From NCBI GenBank assembly GCA_907163345.1, contig CAJQUN010000036.1, positions 1,612,001-1,676,000 on the forward strand: 64,000 bases of DNA. The letters are read 5' to 3'. Made by a program: the position numbers and the translations under genes. Source of the DNA: Haberlea rhodopensis. Taxonomy: Eukaryota > Streptophyta > Magnoliopsida > Lamiales > Gesneriaceae. The notes beneath the pieces are model-generated. The model saw nothing but the letters and a program-made list of their open reading frames with translations. It did not search any database and was not told the DNA's origin. Positions 11,974 to 23,417 of this stretch are shown here, one piece after another; the stretch's first letter is position 1, and each line of letters starts with the position of its first letter.

Positions 11974-13478
11974 TGTAAGTAATCCAACAAGCATAACAAC
12001 GCAGCGGAATAAAAAATTTGGATTACCAATACACCGGATCTATACGAAGGTTATCATATCGGATAAAGTATTACAAAAGTATCACCCTTGTAGCGTGTTT
12101 GAGCAGATTCCACGAAGCACCACGTCCAACGAACTCCGAGTCACTAGCAATACCTCCAAGGTCTTGCCTCTACAGTATCCACACGATCAAATCAAACAAG
12201 GGACGTTCAAGAACAAGTTACTAGACTTATTCTTGAACAAAAACCAAACTCTCGGTTCAAAACCGATTAACAGCAGCCTAACTCCACCAAGAAGCAACGT
12301 CGGCGGCCGTGAGGGAGAAGGCGGCGGCCGTGAGCTTCAAAGAATAGGCGGCCGAGAGCTTTAGGGTTTAAGGTGGCAAGGTTATTTTGATATCAAGGAA
12401 TGAATTACAATTAATCACCTTGTTATCATTATATACAATTTAATTAAAGGCTTTCACAAAGCCTCATGGGCTCAAACCCATGATTTAATTAAATCCATAT
12501 AATTATTTAATTAAGACTCTTCTTAATTAATTAATTCATCCAATGAATTTAATTCCTTTTATCGATTTAATCTTTTGTGCGACACGATAGGATCTTGTAA
12601 TGTTGGCAGTGGCATAAAATCTCATTTTACGTCACAAGCAAGGAGCGGTGTCTAACAACACATCAAGGCTACACAAATTACAAGAATGTCAATGACTCGA
12701 CATAACCTAGGAACCGTGATAATATTAATCATGTAACTTAATCCCTTTGTCCTTTGTGTTTAGATTGAACACGAGTCATGGAATAGTCATACTCGTATAT
12801 TCAATCTCTATTTCTTGATCCCCAAGTAGAACTAGAATAAACGAATAAGCTCGATATCTCATATCGACTCATTCGAGCATGTCCATGCATTTTAGTCTTA
12901 CTTGATCAAGGGCCCAAACACTTCTCCTGTTATATAGGAGGGACAAATCCTATCTCGATCAATCAACATCCCTCTACATAATTCGTAGTGTATCCAATAG
13001 TCGCCTTTATAGTTTACCCTGTTACGGGTAACGTTTGACAATATCAAGATACATAACTCCTTATGTTGGGATCTCTGATGATCACAAGTCGTAAGGATTA
13101 CATACATTATTATCACTATGAGAATTGCTTATGACGCTCATATAAATATCCATGTAGCATACTCATGGTGGGTCTGTCCAGTACATCGTTCTCTACCATG
13201 TACCCATGTGTTGATTTGATATCTCATATCAATGAACAATTCATCAATCAACACATATTAGTCTCTATGTATTATCATTATCCCGATTCATGATAATACT
13301 CGACTAGGGACAATGTTTAAGAATAATACAATATTATTCTAAGGACATTAACATATATATTAATTCACATTGCACTGTTAAACGAATAATATATAATAAT
13401 GAATTGCCATTCATAAAATCATAAACATTGTATGTCAAAACAATCATCCAATGACATGTCTTAGGGCATATCCCAACA
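11974..13478 (-). repeat. 5' LTR of the copia element
   Basis: 1505 bp, the partner of 4700-6204, adjacent to the PBS on its left and target duplication GTAGA on its right. The differences from the other LTR are scattered substitutions. Transcription of the element would start within it on the minus strand. Confidence 0.95.
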
Positions 13479-13614
13479 GTAGATTCTCTCAAGATCATCG
13501 CCCGCTCTCCCCCAAAAATTTTTGTTAATGTTTTTACAAAAAAATTAATTTTTTTCCCTTAATTTTATTTAAAAAAATTTCGCCCCCCTTGAATTTTTTC
13601 TTCGCTCCGTTTGT

Positions 13615-13770
13615 GATAAAGTGTTCGGTATACTTATTGAGGCCTGTCATGGGCCTGAAAATAATCTCACACATGCATAATAAATCATTTCTGATAAAGT
13701 GTTCGGTACACTTATTGAGATCTATCATGGGCCCGAAAATAATCTCACACATGCATGATAAATCCATCAC
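13615..13770. repeat. Two tandem 78-bp copies
   Basis: Two adjacent copies, period 78 bp, of a unit beginning GATAAAGTGTTCGGTA and containing ATGGGCC(T/C)GAAAATAATC. They sit in unassigned DNA between the copia element and element B, outside both. No coding frame is credible. Confidence 0.8.
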
Positions 13771-15060
13771 ACTCCAAGGAAGGGATTGTAAACATACTGT
13801 AAGGATCTCGTGCCCTTAACCCGCTCGTTAGTGTATTATCACAATTAATGGTGCATGTTTTCAAACATTAGGGAAACCCCGTATATATCATCTATAAAAT
13901 TTTGACATTAAACCACTTAATTGTTCAATTCCCAAATACCACTCTACTAGCATGAACATACACCTCATAATACGGTAACATTGTTATCAATTCATCATGC
14001 AATACTCCATAATTAATTGCATGCAACCATAAATGAAAAGAGAACTCAATCAACCTTATACAACCCATATACACATCAAAATGCTCACAGGCGAGCATTG
14101 AATAAATGAATGTGTATCTAATGTATAAAGCATACTACTCAATACCAGCATTGATACATCAGCCTGGGAGCACTTGCCAATCTACAGCTCGAACTCAACT
14201 CCAGAGCCAATTATGTACATGTTCACCTGTCCCAACAGAAACAGCCCACACACGGGGTGAGCATACCAATCCACCATCTCAATAACAACAATATCACAAA
14301 TTCATAATTTACATAATGTAAAAATGTAAATGTAAAAGATACTATCTGTATAGTATCGTCACCATGTTGTTCCTGTCCTCACCATAACCAAAATTATCAA
14401 ACTACAAAGTCAGTTAATCATTTCATTGATTAACTTTACCCATGCTCAAACCGGCAATAGAATCAAATGTAATTAAATCATTACTCTAATGATTTACAAA
14501 TAACACATGTCTCTACCATGATTTCACAGTTCCATTACCTCGCACGCTCAACAGTGGCAGCATCATAAATGATGTTCGCTCCATAGCGACAACATCCAAT
14601 CATTGCTCGCTCCATAGCGGCGCCGTATGATTCGCAATATATACCAATTCATTGCAACCCTAGTATATTATTCATTCTACAATGACAATAACATAAACGC
14701 TATGCTCGTACGTTAAACGTACCTTATAATCTGATAGCAAATGCCAATCCTTGTCTTGCCCCAAGATTCAGTGAATTATACGCTATATTCATTTAATAAC
14801 TTATAATTAATCATAAGTACACAACCACATGCACGTACCCGACCCCCAATTACATCATCTTATCCCGATGATTAATCACATTAATGAACTATGTGTACTA
14901 CTCAAGCCATCCCATTTAATGTCCAATGAGTTACCGCTTAATTCGAACGAGTAGTACGTCTAATGAAAGTTCAACCCAAACCATTTTATTTTAAAGCGTA
15001 ATATTCCCATTGGAATGTAGACATCGCCCCGAAAATCTACCAAGCAAACCCCAATTCCCC

Positions 15061-15258
15061 GCGATCGATCGCGAGATCTTACTGCCTGAAAATTCAACCT
15101 TCGCGATCGATCGCCGCCCAACGCCGACCGATTTCCAACATCTCCTGCCTCCCCGAGATCGATCGGCAACTTCTTGCGACCGATCACAGGCACTGTACAT
15201 CGTCTCCAAAAATCAGTGTAATGTCGCGATCGATCGGAGCCAAGCCGCGATCGATCGA
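15061..15258. repeat. Helically spaced GATCGATC palindrome cluster, LTR of B
   Basis: Six 12-mers related to GCGATCGATCGC start at 15061, 15103, 15155, 15176, 15226 and 15247. The spacings are 42, 52, 21, 50 and 21 bp. Three copies have one or two changes. Text between the copies is not conserved in sequence. The small open frames here that read as DRS/IDR repeats are by-products of a stop-free palindrome. Confidence 0.85.
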
Positions 15259-15638
15259 CACCTGCTATTTTTCCGAAAAATTTATACAACAATGGTGTTT
15301 TTCACACCCACAATCAAAACCAACACCCCCAACACCTTCACAACCTCAATACTCCATTTAAACTCATTAAAAATACCAAAAACTCAACTTTAAGATTTTA
15401 CCAAAACTCCCCAAATCCCAAAACCATCACAAAACTTAACCAAATACCACAATCAAAATGAAGATAAAGGCGAGGGGAAGAACATTACCCAATTATCTTC
15501 GAAAAATTCCGCTCTCAAGTCGAGCCTTGCTCGATTTTTTCATGGAGGAGAAAGGGAGGGATAGTGAAGTGGGAGAAGGGAGAGAAAACGTGAGGGAGAG
15601 AGAAAACGAAATGCCAACTGACTGAATACCGAGTCCAC

Positions 15639-15657
15639 TTGGTATATATAGTACCAA
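15639..15657 (-). promoter_or_regulatory. LTR TATA box inside an inverted repeat (element B)
   Basis: TTGGTA and TACCAA flank TATATATA, so TTGGTATATATAGTACCAA can fold with the TATA box in its centre. The same arrangement recurs at 18007-18025 and 34233-34251. In element sense it is followed by GGACTCGGTATTC and a pyrimidine-rich tract, as expected upstream of a transcript start. Confidence 0.7.
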
Positions 15658-15975
15658 AGCTCCAAAAACCCGAGTCTCAAATACTCGCACCCTGACTCAT
15701 TAAAAATCATCTGTGTTCAATAATTATCTCTCACTCAATATTTTCATTACCAACCTCAATCCAAAGCACCCCAGACTCCAGATCTCATACCAACACAATT
15801 CCAATGTTTACACCTTAATGAGAATAAAATCTCAACCCTTGGGCCTAACGACCCCAATACCGAATAAAAATCCCCGGGAGCCTCAACACCGTAATTATCT
15901 CATAAGTACTACAAATAAATCCATTAAGGATTATAACCACTCCGGGATCAACACAATTAATTTTCGGATATCACA

Positions 15976-16769
15976 TTTATCCCCCACTAATAAAATTTCA
16001 TCCTCGAAATTTGCACATGCGTACTACACATACCGTCAAGACCACACAACCTGATTCGGGTCCCCAACATCGATTCATGAATACATCATGATCGGACACC
16101 AACCGCGAGGACATCGACCTCGCTCCAAATCTGGAATGGAGTTATCCTACCAAACCATCATAACCTTAAAAGATGTTAACATACATCGATGTTAACCACC
16201 CAAAAACAGTAAATCAATCTTACTGCTATCAATTAGAATCATTCTTGATCCCAACAAAGATATCACCTCACTGATATCTCTACAACTTGGTCCACGATGC
16301 CAAATACATCGCTACGAAGGAAACTGCCAGTATGCATTAGCATATCATACTAATGCCAGTGTCCATTCTCCAATCCCATCTCCGGCCAAGGAGTAGTTGC
16401 ACCACTTGCAACTCGGATCGGGCAACTCACGGCTACCGATCAAGACAAAACACATCCCCATAGATGTCCACATCCGTGTGTTCAAAGGAATCACATCTTG
16501 ATTCCAACACACTACCAAAAACTCCATAGAGTCTCAAAATCTCGTATACACGACGTATACAAATTCCAACGATGCTCCGCACTAATATCATTGTACTCAC
16601 CATTCCCGAGCATCTTTCCAAAGACGTCTTCTCGTACGTCTTACAAATAACGCAAAGCCATTACTCGCTCCACCACCCACAATGCTTACCATGGTTGATT
16701 CATAATCAACTCGTATCCGATACCAACTGTTTCCACAACAGTATTGTTCCAAATCTCTCCAAGAGATAC
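15976..16769 (-). other. Internal DNA of element B, 3' segment
   Basis: Non-coding. The reverse complement aligns by eye with the internal region of A near 22730-23350 and 26030-26140 (for example CTCCATTCCAGATTT, and the short GAATGCTCAGG-like block). The adjacent PPT is at 15976-15990. It is broken at 16769 by insertion C. Confidence 0.75.
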
Positions 16770-18006
16770 TGTGAGGACCCGATCCTAATGTGGTGTTTAA
16801 TTATCACACATTGATTAATGTATGTAAACATCGAAAGATTAATTTCAAATGTCTTGTTAAATGGCCCTAAAATTTTTTATGTGATACATATATATTGATA
16901 TCAAAAAATATATATATATTTCGATTTAGTCCTTTCATTTGCAAATAATAAAGCTAACATTAACCATCATTCTCACATAGTCTAGAAAATATCATATCCC
17001 AAGTACAACATACACGGGGCATACCCCGATAAATTTAATTTGTTTAAAAGGCATATACTATTACTGGGAATAAAAAACCATAACATAACCTGAGCTCGCT
17101 CATCATGGAGCTCGGTTATCTCTCGATGCGTCGCTGTAAGCATCGTCACCATGTCCTCCTGTAAAGCCTGTAATGTCCGAACAATAAAAGACATGACAAC
17201 CCCCACAAAGGGGGTCAGTACCCCAGTACGAGAAATAAATAAATCATGTCAAATGACAAAGTACCATGCAATGCATACCATGTATGAATGCGATGTATGA
17301 ATGGGTACAAGGAATCGAATATCAAGATACCAAAATCGGAGTCCAAAGGAAGGTATCATCAAATAATGTCAGCTCGAGCAGAGGGTGAAAACACACACAA
17401 ATTGAGCTAGGAGACTCATCCTATGTGCTGTGTTCATCAATCCCTCGTGTCTAGGTCCGGTGACACGCGCATGACTACAGTCGCTACCTATACTGCATGT
17501 CATCACCGTGCCCGTCGTTCCCGACACATCAGAGTGAATCAACTCAGTCATAATCATGGATATCAAAGAAATGATAGATCAATATGATACGCCCATGAAT
17601 CATTTATGCATCAAATGACATATGCAACTCAATATATCATACAATCTCATGTGAAATCAATACATATCATGTAATTTCACATATTGTGATGCCCGGGGAT
17701 TAACGGTGTTAATCCCGGTGTGGTAATGATCCTTTAAGGATTTCATTTGTGGCAATTATGAATTAATTATAGTTTTGGGACTCCAGGGGATTTTAAATCC
17801 GATATTTGGAGTCATTGGATCCAAGGGATGAGATTGTATTCTCGTCGTGGTGATAACCTTGGAATTCGATCTTTGGTGGGATTTGGGGTCCGGAGTACTT
17901 TGTACTGGGGCTGGTAATGGACTTTGAGATTGGGAGGTAATTTTTGAAAACAGATAATTTTTAATGAGTCATGATGTATTTGTGGAAGGATTGGTATTTT
18001 CGAGTT

Positions 18007-18025
18007 TTGGTACTATATATACCAA
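18007..18025 (+). promoter_or_regulatory. LTR TATA box inside an inverted repeat (element A)
   Basis: TTGGTACTATATATACCAA: a TATATATA box enclosed by TTGGTA and TACCAA. A pyrimidine-rich leader follows at 18058-18120. This is the probable core promoter of the element. Copies at 15639-15657 and 34233-34251 preserve both arms. Confidence 0.75.
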
Positions 18026-18174
18026 GTAGACTAGGTATTCCGTAATTTGGCACAGAACCCTTCCCTCTCTTCTCCCTCTCTTCGCCCAAAAGCCCTTCCC
18101 CCATTCCCCTCTTCTTCCCTTGGAGGAAATTGTTGGTAGCTTGGCTCGGGAGCCGGATTTCTCGAAGATAATCA

Positions 18175-18180
18175 GGTATT
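18175..18180 (+). promoter_or_regulatory. Conserved splice-donor-like site in the LTR leader
   Basis: GATAATCAG/GTATTA lies about 150 bp after the TATA box. The solo LTR at 32256-34573 has GATAATCAG/GTACTA at 34078/34077 (minus). Solo LTRs D and 46510-48577 share CCCCAAGAG/GTAT (24937/24936 minus, 47005/47006 plus). Conservation across copies suggests a leader intron; no acceptor was identified. Confidence 0.5.
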
Positions 18181-18414
18181 AATATTTCCCTCACCTTTGC
18201 CTTCGATTTGGTAGTGGTATTGTAGAGTTTGGATGGGTTTTGAATTGGTTATGGAATTTGGGGGGTTTTTGAGAAAAAAATCAAAGTTGAGTTTTTAGTG
18301 TTTTTATTGGTTAAAAATGGTGTAATGGATGTGTTGAGGAAGTTAGGGGTGTTGGTTTTGAGTTTGGGTGTGAAAAACACCATGGAAGCTCGAATTTTCG
18401 GAAACCCGCAGGTC

Positions 18415-18623
18415 GCGATCGATCGCGGCTTGGCGCCGATCGATCGCGGCATGTTGCTGATTTGAGAAGGCGATGAGCAGTAGCAGCGATCGATCGCGAA
18501 AAGAGGGTGATCGATCGTGGGGTCCTTGGCGATCGATCGCAAATTCGGGCGATCGATCGCGGCGTGATTATTTTCGGGCAATAGGGCATGGCGATCAATC
18601 GCGGGTTGGCGCCGATCGATCGC
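18415..18623. repeat. Helically spaced GATCGATC palindrome cluster, LTR of A
   Basis: Eight 12-mers, GCGATCGATCGC or one or two changes away, start at 18415, 18436, 18486, 18507, 18529, 18549, 18591 and 18612. The spacings are 21, 50, 21, 22, 20, 42 and 21 bp, giving a 2-4-2 grouping. The interval from the donor-like site to the first copy is about 240 bp. Confidence 0.9.
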
Positions 18624-20231
18624 GGCCCTGTTCCCTTTGTTTTTTTTGAAATTTTGGAAAATATCGAGATTTTGGAATTGAGGTTTAAGTGGCCATTTCC
18701 GGGGCAATGTCTACATTCCAATGGGAATGCCATACTTCTAAAATGGATTGGTTGGAGCCAAAGTTTAATAAAATGGGATTCTCGGTTGAGTCTTTGGCTA
18801 TCTATTAAACTTATAAAATGGTATATTTTGGGTATTATGCATGCTTAACCGGGGGGCTTTTATTTTGGTAATCATCATGGATGGACGTTAGGCTTGGAAG
18901 TTGTGAACGTGCTTGGGCACGTGATTGCATGCCTATGTTTAATTGTGAGTTATTTATGTGTTAGCACATAACTCATCGGTGGAACTTAGGCAAGGTTGGA
19001 CTCGAACTACGGGATAATAAGGTACGTATGATGTACGAGCATAACCTGTCATAATATTGCAACTGTGAAATGCATGGTATGTGGTAATTGCAATAAACGG
19101 ATAATTAAATGCATAGCATGTGGTAATTGCAATAAACGGATATTGAGATGCATGGTATATGGTATTTGCAACAAATGAATGTTGAAATGCATGGTATACG
19201 ATACTTGTACTAAATGGTTAGAAAAATACATGGTACGTGGTAAACGTGATAAATGGATATACATTGGGAATCAAATGGTGCCGCTTTTGAGCGAGCAATG
19301 ATTGGATGGGGTCGCCGTTGAGCGACCATCGGTTATAATGCCGCTATTGTGGAGCGAGCTATGAAATGAAAATATGGAATCATTGGCTAGATACATGTGA
19401 TATATGTGATACTTTATTTGGTGATTTAATCATATTTGATTATGGAACTGGTATAGTAGGAGTGGTTTTAGTTGATCAATGAGATGATCAACTGGCTTTT
19501 GAGAATTTAAGGGTTTGGCTATTTTGAGAACATTGACAATACAGAGGATCTCGGATGAGGATGATACCATCCAGGGAGTATCATTAAAATTCATGGCATT
19601 TACATTTTGTAAATTATGAACTGTAATATTATGATTATAGTGATTGGTGGCATTGGTATGCTCACCCCGTGTGGGGGCTGTCTCTGTTGGGGCAGGTAAT
19701 ACAGGTGCAGCGGTAGCTGTAGAGTTGACATTGGGCTGTTGATTTGAGGTACTTCCAGGATTGAAGTATCAAAGCTGGTTGATTGAGTACGTAGCTCCAG
19801 AGCTGCGATCGAGCGGTGCATGGGAGGTGCTTCCAGGATCGAAGTACCAATAACCGCGTTCGGTAGAGTATCTTATGCATTAGATACACATTTATTCATT
19901 GGGTGCTCTCATGTGAGTACGTTTTTACGTGTATATGGAATGCATAAATGGGCTATGGCTTTTCTCTCTTCATTATCATTTGCATGCAATTAAATACGGA
20001 ATTGCTAAATGAACTGAGAGCATGTTAGTGTATTATGAGGGTGCATGCTATGTAAGTGATCTTGGTTAGGGAATTTGAATATTATGTGGATCAAATGCAA
20101 GAAATTTTCTGGATAGTATATTATGTTATACTTGCATATGGCTTTTTCCCCATTATAGTATGATTGTATGCACTAATGGTATGGATTAATACACTAATAA
20201 TGGGTTAAGGGCACGGGAGTCCTTACATTAG

Positions 20232-20243
20232 TGGTATCAGAGC
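20232..20243 (+). other. Primer-binding site of element A
   Basis: TGGTATCAGAGC, four bases (TTAG) after the LTR end. This exactly matches the site complementary to the 3' end of initiator tRNA-Met and fixes the 3' end of the LTR. Confidence 0.92.
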
Positions 20244-23200
20244 AGTGGTTTGCTCTTTGGGGCTGTTGAGGGCCTAGGAACATGTTAATGGGAATGAGAA
20301 GCACATACTTATGCATGATGATAGTTAGTGTTGTGTGGCACAACTATATTGTTTATGTGCGTTTATGATATGTGTTCATAATTGGAATATGTTGTTGCTA
20401 ACCATGGTGGTTGCAGGGTCATATGAGACATGGATTATGCATTACGGTTGCATATATATGGGAGTGATGATTTTAATGCTTTGCCTCTAAATGTTGAAGC
20501 GATGGTAAAATTCCGCATGTCACATTTGAAGCGATGTGCATTAAAATACACTCATGGCGATGTTTATTGGGATACGGATTATGCATTACGGTTGCATGCA
20601 TGGCGTAGCGATGTGAATACTTGTCGCTGTCATATTATAGCAATGAAGAATATTTGCCGCAAATATGTCGAAGCGATGGATAATTCCGCTGTCATATTAC
20701 TATTGCGAGGGATATTATGCCACTGATATGTCGAAGCGTGGGGTATTTCCGTTGTCATGATAAAACGAGGAGTAGTGGCGCCGCTGTCATACCATCGCGA
20801 TGAAGAATATTTGCCGCTTAAGCGAGGGATATTATACCGCTAATATGGCGTAGCGATGAGCTTTCCGCTGTCATACAATAGCGATGGAGGATATTTGCCA
20901 CTTAAGCGAGGGATATTATGCCGCTGGTATGTCGAAGCGAAGTAGCGAAGAGGGATATTTGCCACTGTATAGCGAGGGATATCATGACGCTAGTTTGATT
21001 GGCGATGGTTTATGCCACCGGGTATTCATAGCGATGGTTCATTCCGCTATTCTATTGGCGATGGTTTATACCGCTGGGTATTCATAGCGATGGTTCATTC
21101 CGCTATTCTATTGGCGATGGTTTATGCCCCCGGGTATTCATAGCGATGGTTCATTCCGCTATTATATTGGCGATGGTTTATGCCGCCGGGTATTTATAGC
21201 GATGGTACATTCCGCTACATCTATTGGCGATGGTTCATGCCGCCGGGTATTATATAGCAACGGGTCATTCAGCTATCCTATTGGCGATGGTTTATACCGC
21301 CGGGTATTTATAGCGATGGTACATTCCGCTACATCTATTGGCGATGGTTCATGCCGCCGGGTACTATATAGCGACGGGTCATTCCGCTACATTTATTGGC
21401 GATGGTTCATGCCGCCATGTATTATATAGCGATGGGTCATTCCGGTACATCTATGGCGATGGTTCATACCGCCGGATATCTATAGCGATGTTTTATGCCG
21501 CTGACTCTATGGCGAGGGATCATGTCGCTGATTCTATAGCAATGGGTTGTATCACTATGTACATAGCAATAGATTACGCCACCTACGAACGATGGGTGCT
21601 GATTGCGCACCACTGTTGAACGACGGAGACACGTATGCCGCTATCTTGTTAGCGATGAGGTATGTCATATTACTATTTTATTAGCATTATTGTGGATGAC
21701 ATGTGTTGTTATACATATATCATCATGTGTTTGACGATGAGACTATGGATGTCGTGTATCGACATGTACCGTCACGAGTTGACGATGTTATTTTTGAATG
21801 CCATATGTTGACAGGTACCGTCACGGGATGACGATGACATAGTGGATGTCTATGTAGACGCGTAGCATCGTTTCGATGAATAATACATTTATGTATATGT
21901 ATCTAGTCGTGTGATTGGAGTGCCGATGGTGGCACAGGGTAGTGTTTTGGTCACTAGTTGATGGGACCATTATGCCGAGCAGTTTTGCTCGATGGATTAT
22001 TTGATGTATTGTACCAGTGAGTGTACCGCATCATGCAATAGAGGTAAATATTTGTCGAGTAGTGATACCCTTGGGTATACTCGTTGGAATGGCTAAGGCC
22101 AAGTGATTGGTGGTAAGAGTAGTCATTGAGGAAACTACTCGTTTGTCGTTGTGATGTGTGGTAGACATGGTTACACCCACCCTGAGGGTGTGAAGTAAGT
22201 CCCAATGGATTAGGATTGCATCGTGGTTGAGCAAGGACACCGGGATGTCCATTATGCTCGGTGCTTTAGAGAAATATTGGGTGTTGAACCACTACTCTAA
22301 TGGTTTGTACGGTATGGCATACCGGGATGGATATGGCACGTTGGTAGGTTTGGTATAAGTCTATGGGGGGGCAGCGAATTTGCTAGCCAGGTAGTGTTGC
22401 AGTGCTATAGTGTGCTTGTGATAGTCATTATGCTGCTCGTTGAATTCGAGTACGGTGAATCGTACGGTGATACGATGAGGGTTTATGGTAGACTTGTAGT
22501 CTGTATGTGGCATGATGATTGAGGCAGGGAATACCTCACCGGGGACATTTATACGTCAAATGTTTTGAGGGACATGTACTGGGACAACTCAGTTTTGTTG
22601 GGAGTACCAACGTGAGTGTCGACAAGTCATTTTTTTTGGCTCGAGTTGAGCATCTTGCATATGGCATGCATTGGGGAACACAATTAGAATTGTGGGATAT
22701 AGTTAGCAGGGTGACGCTACTATATTGATTTTATCTCTTGGAGAGATTTGGATTACTGTCATGGAGACAACTAATATCAGTCGTAGGTTGATTGTAAATC
22801 AGCCATGGTAAGCATTACTGGTGATGGACCGAGTAATGGATTACTTGCCTTTCGGTGAGACATTCGAGGAGACGTCTCCGGGGGAATGCTCAGGTTTGTG
22901 TAGTACTATGGTATTAGTACAGAGCATTGTTAGAATGAGTATATGTTGGGTATGCGGATTTCGTCTTGATAATAGTGGCATGTATGCACTATACTGGACC
23001 AGTTGTGTAAAATATTGGTTCTGGGATATGTTTTCGTATAAATATATCCAGGTTTTCGGAACGGCAGTTCGAGGTTGGAGGGTCATGAGTTCATGACATT
23101 TTCCTTGTGAGGAAGGCGGTATTGATATACCTACCGATTGGGAATCTTTGGGAGATTCAATGAGTCGGCTTGTGTGGTGTTGATGTTGGAATCACACCAT

Positions 23201-23417
23201 TAGTCGTTGGTCTGTCAATCATTATTCTCCACGAGGTGAGATAGCTGGGGATTGACAGTTGGTTATGGGACTCAAGGTATGTTTGGAGATATCTGAGTCT
23301 ATTGCATTGGGTATGCATGTTGTGTTGGTACTTAGGCATGTATACCAGGAGTATACGAATGCCAACATCTATTTTAGTCCTAGTCGAGCATCGGGTTAGT
23401 ATGCTTGGATGAATGAA
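20244..23417 (+). other. Internal DNA of element A, non-coding
   Basis: No gag or pol motif in any frame. 20430-21660 is a GCGA/CCGC-rich repeat region, 21710-21870 has GTCACG(A/G)(G/T)(T/A)TGACGATG-type repeats, and 21880-23417 is unique to the family and recurs in reverse in element B. Open frames such as 20430-20726, 21124-21429 and 21338-21619 are products of the repeat and show no protein similarity. Confidence 0.75.
20990..21540 (+). repeat. 56-57 bp tandem array with GCGATGG...CCGC half-units
   Basis: GGCGATGGTT recurs at 21001, 21057, 21113, 21169, 21226 and 21283 and onward (period 56, then 57). Each unit has two halves: GGCGATGGTTTATGCCGCC plus spacer, then AGCGATGGTTCATTCCGCT plus spacer. 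GCGA and CCGC face each other in each half. Looser copies extend the pattern upstream to about 20480 and downstream to about 21660. Since 56 is not a multiple of three, it is not a conserved protein repeat. Confidence 0.88.

Larger units (their letters stand above)
4700..13478 (-). mobile_element. Full-length Ty1-copia retrotransposon, coding-defective
   Basis: An 8.8-kb element on the minus strand with two 1505-bp LTRs, bounded by target duplication GTAGA (4695-4699 and 13479-13483). Reading minus to plus the order is 5' LTR, tRNA-iMet-type PBS, a 1.8-kb leader, gag, zinc knuckle and protease, integrase, reverse transcriptase, RNase H, PPT, 3' LTR. Integrase before RT defines the copia superfamily. 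By eye the LTRs differ at about 30-35 of 1505 positions with no indel, so insertion is fairly recent. Even so, the pol region has at least three frameshifts and two in-frame stops, so it cannot encode an intact polyprotein. The LTR start TGTTGGGATATGCCC is also typical of plant copia elements. Confidence 0.95.
13798..15975 (-). repeat. 3' LTR of element B
   Basis: 2178 bp, TG...CA on the minus strand (plus text starts TGTAAGGATCTCGTGCC and ends GGATATCACA). A purine-rich PPT, TTAGTGGGGGATAAA on the minus strand, lies immediately outside at 15976-15990, which fixes the boundary. Along the LTR, in element sense, come the TATA box in an inverted repeat (15639-15657), a CT-rich leader, a palindrome cluster (15061-15258), the GTACGT dyad (14702-14726) and two CGCTCCATAGCG copies (14580-14625). 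Confidence 0.85.
17685..20227 (+). repeat. 5' LTR of element A
   Basis: 2543 bp starting TGTGATGCCCGGGG and ending GTCCTTACA. In order: TATA inverted repeat 18007-18025, CT-rich leader 18058-18120, donor-like ATCAG/GTATTA at 18175/18176, palindrome cluster 18415-18623, GTACGT dyad 19018-19042, GAGCGAGC/CCGCT copies 19283-19360, a GCTCACCCCGTGTGGGG hairpin motif near 19660-19680, then the end and PBS. The same order holds in the other LTRs of this clade. Confidence 0.9.

Noticed and set aside
21124..21619. Repetitive plus frames with GDGLCRRVFIAMVHSA-like units
   Set aside because: They follow from the 56-57 bp tandem array. The period is not a multiple of three, so the repeated peptide changes frame, and there is no start context or relative.
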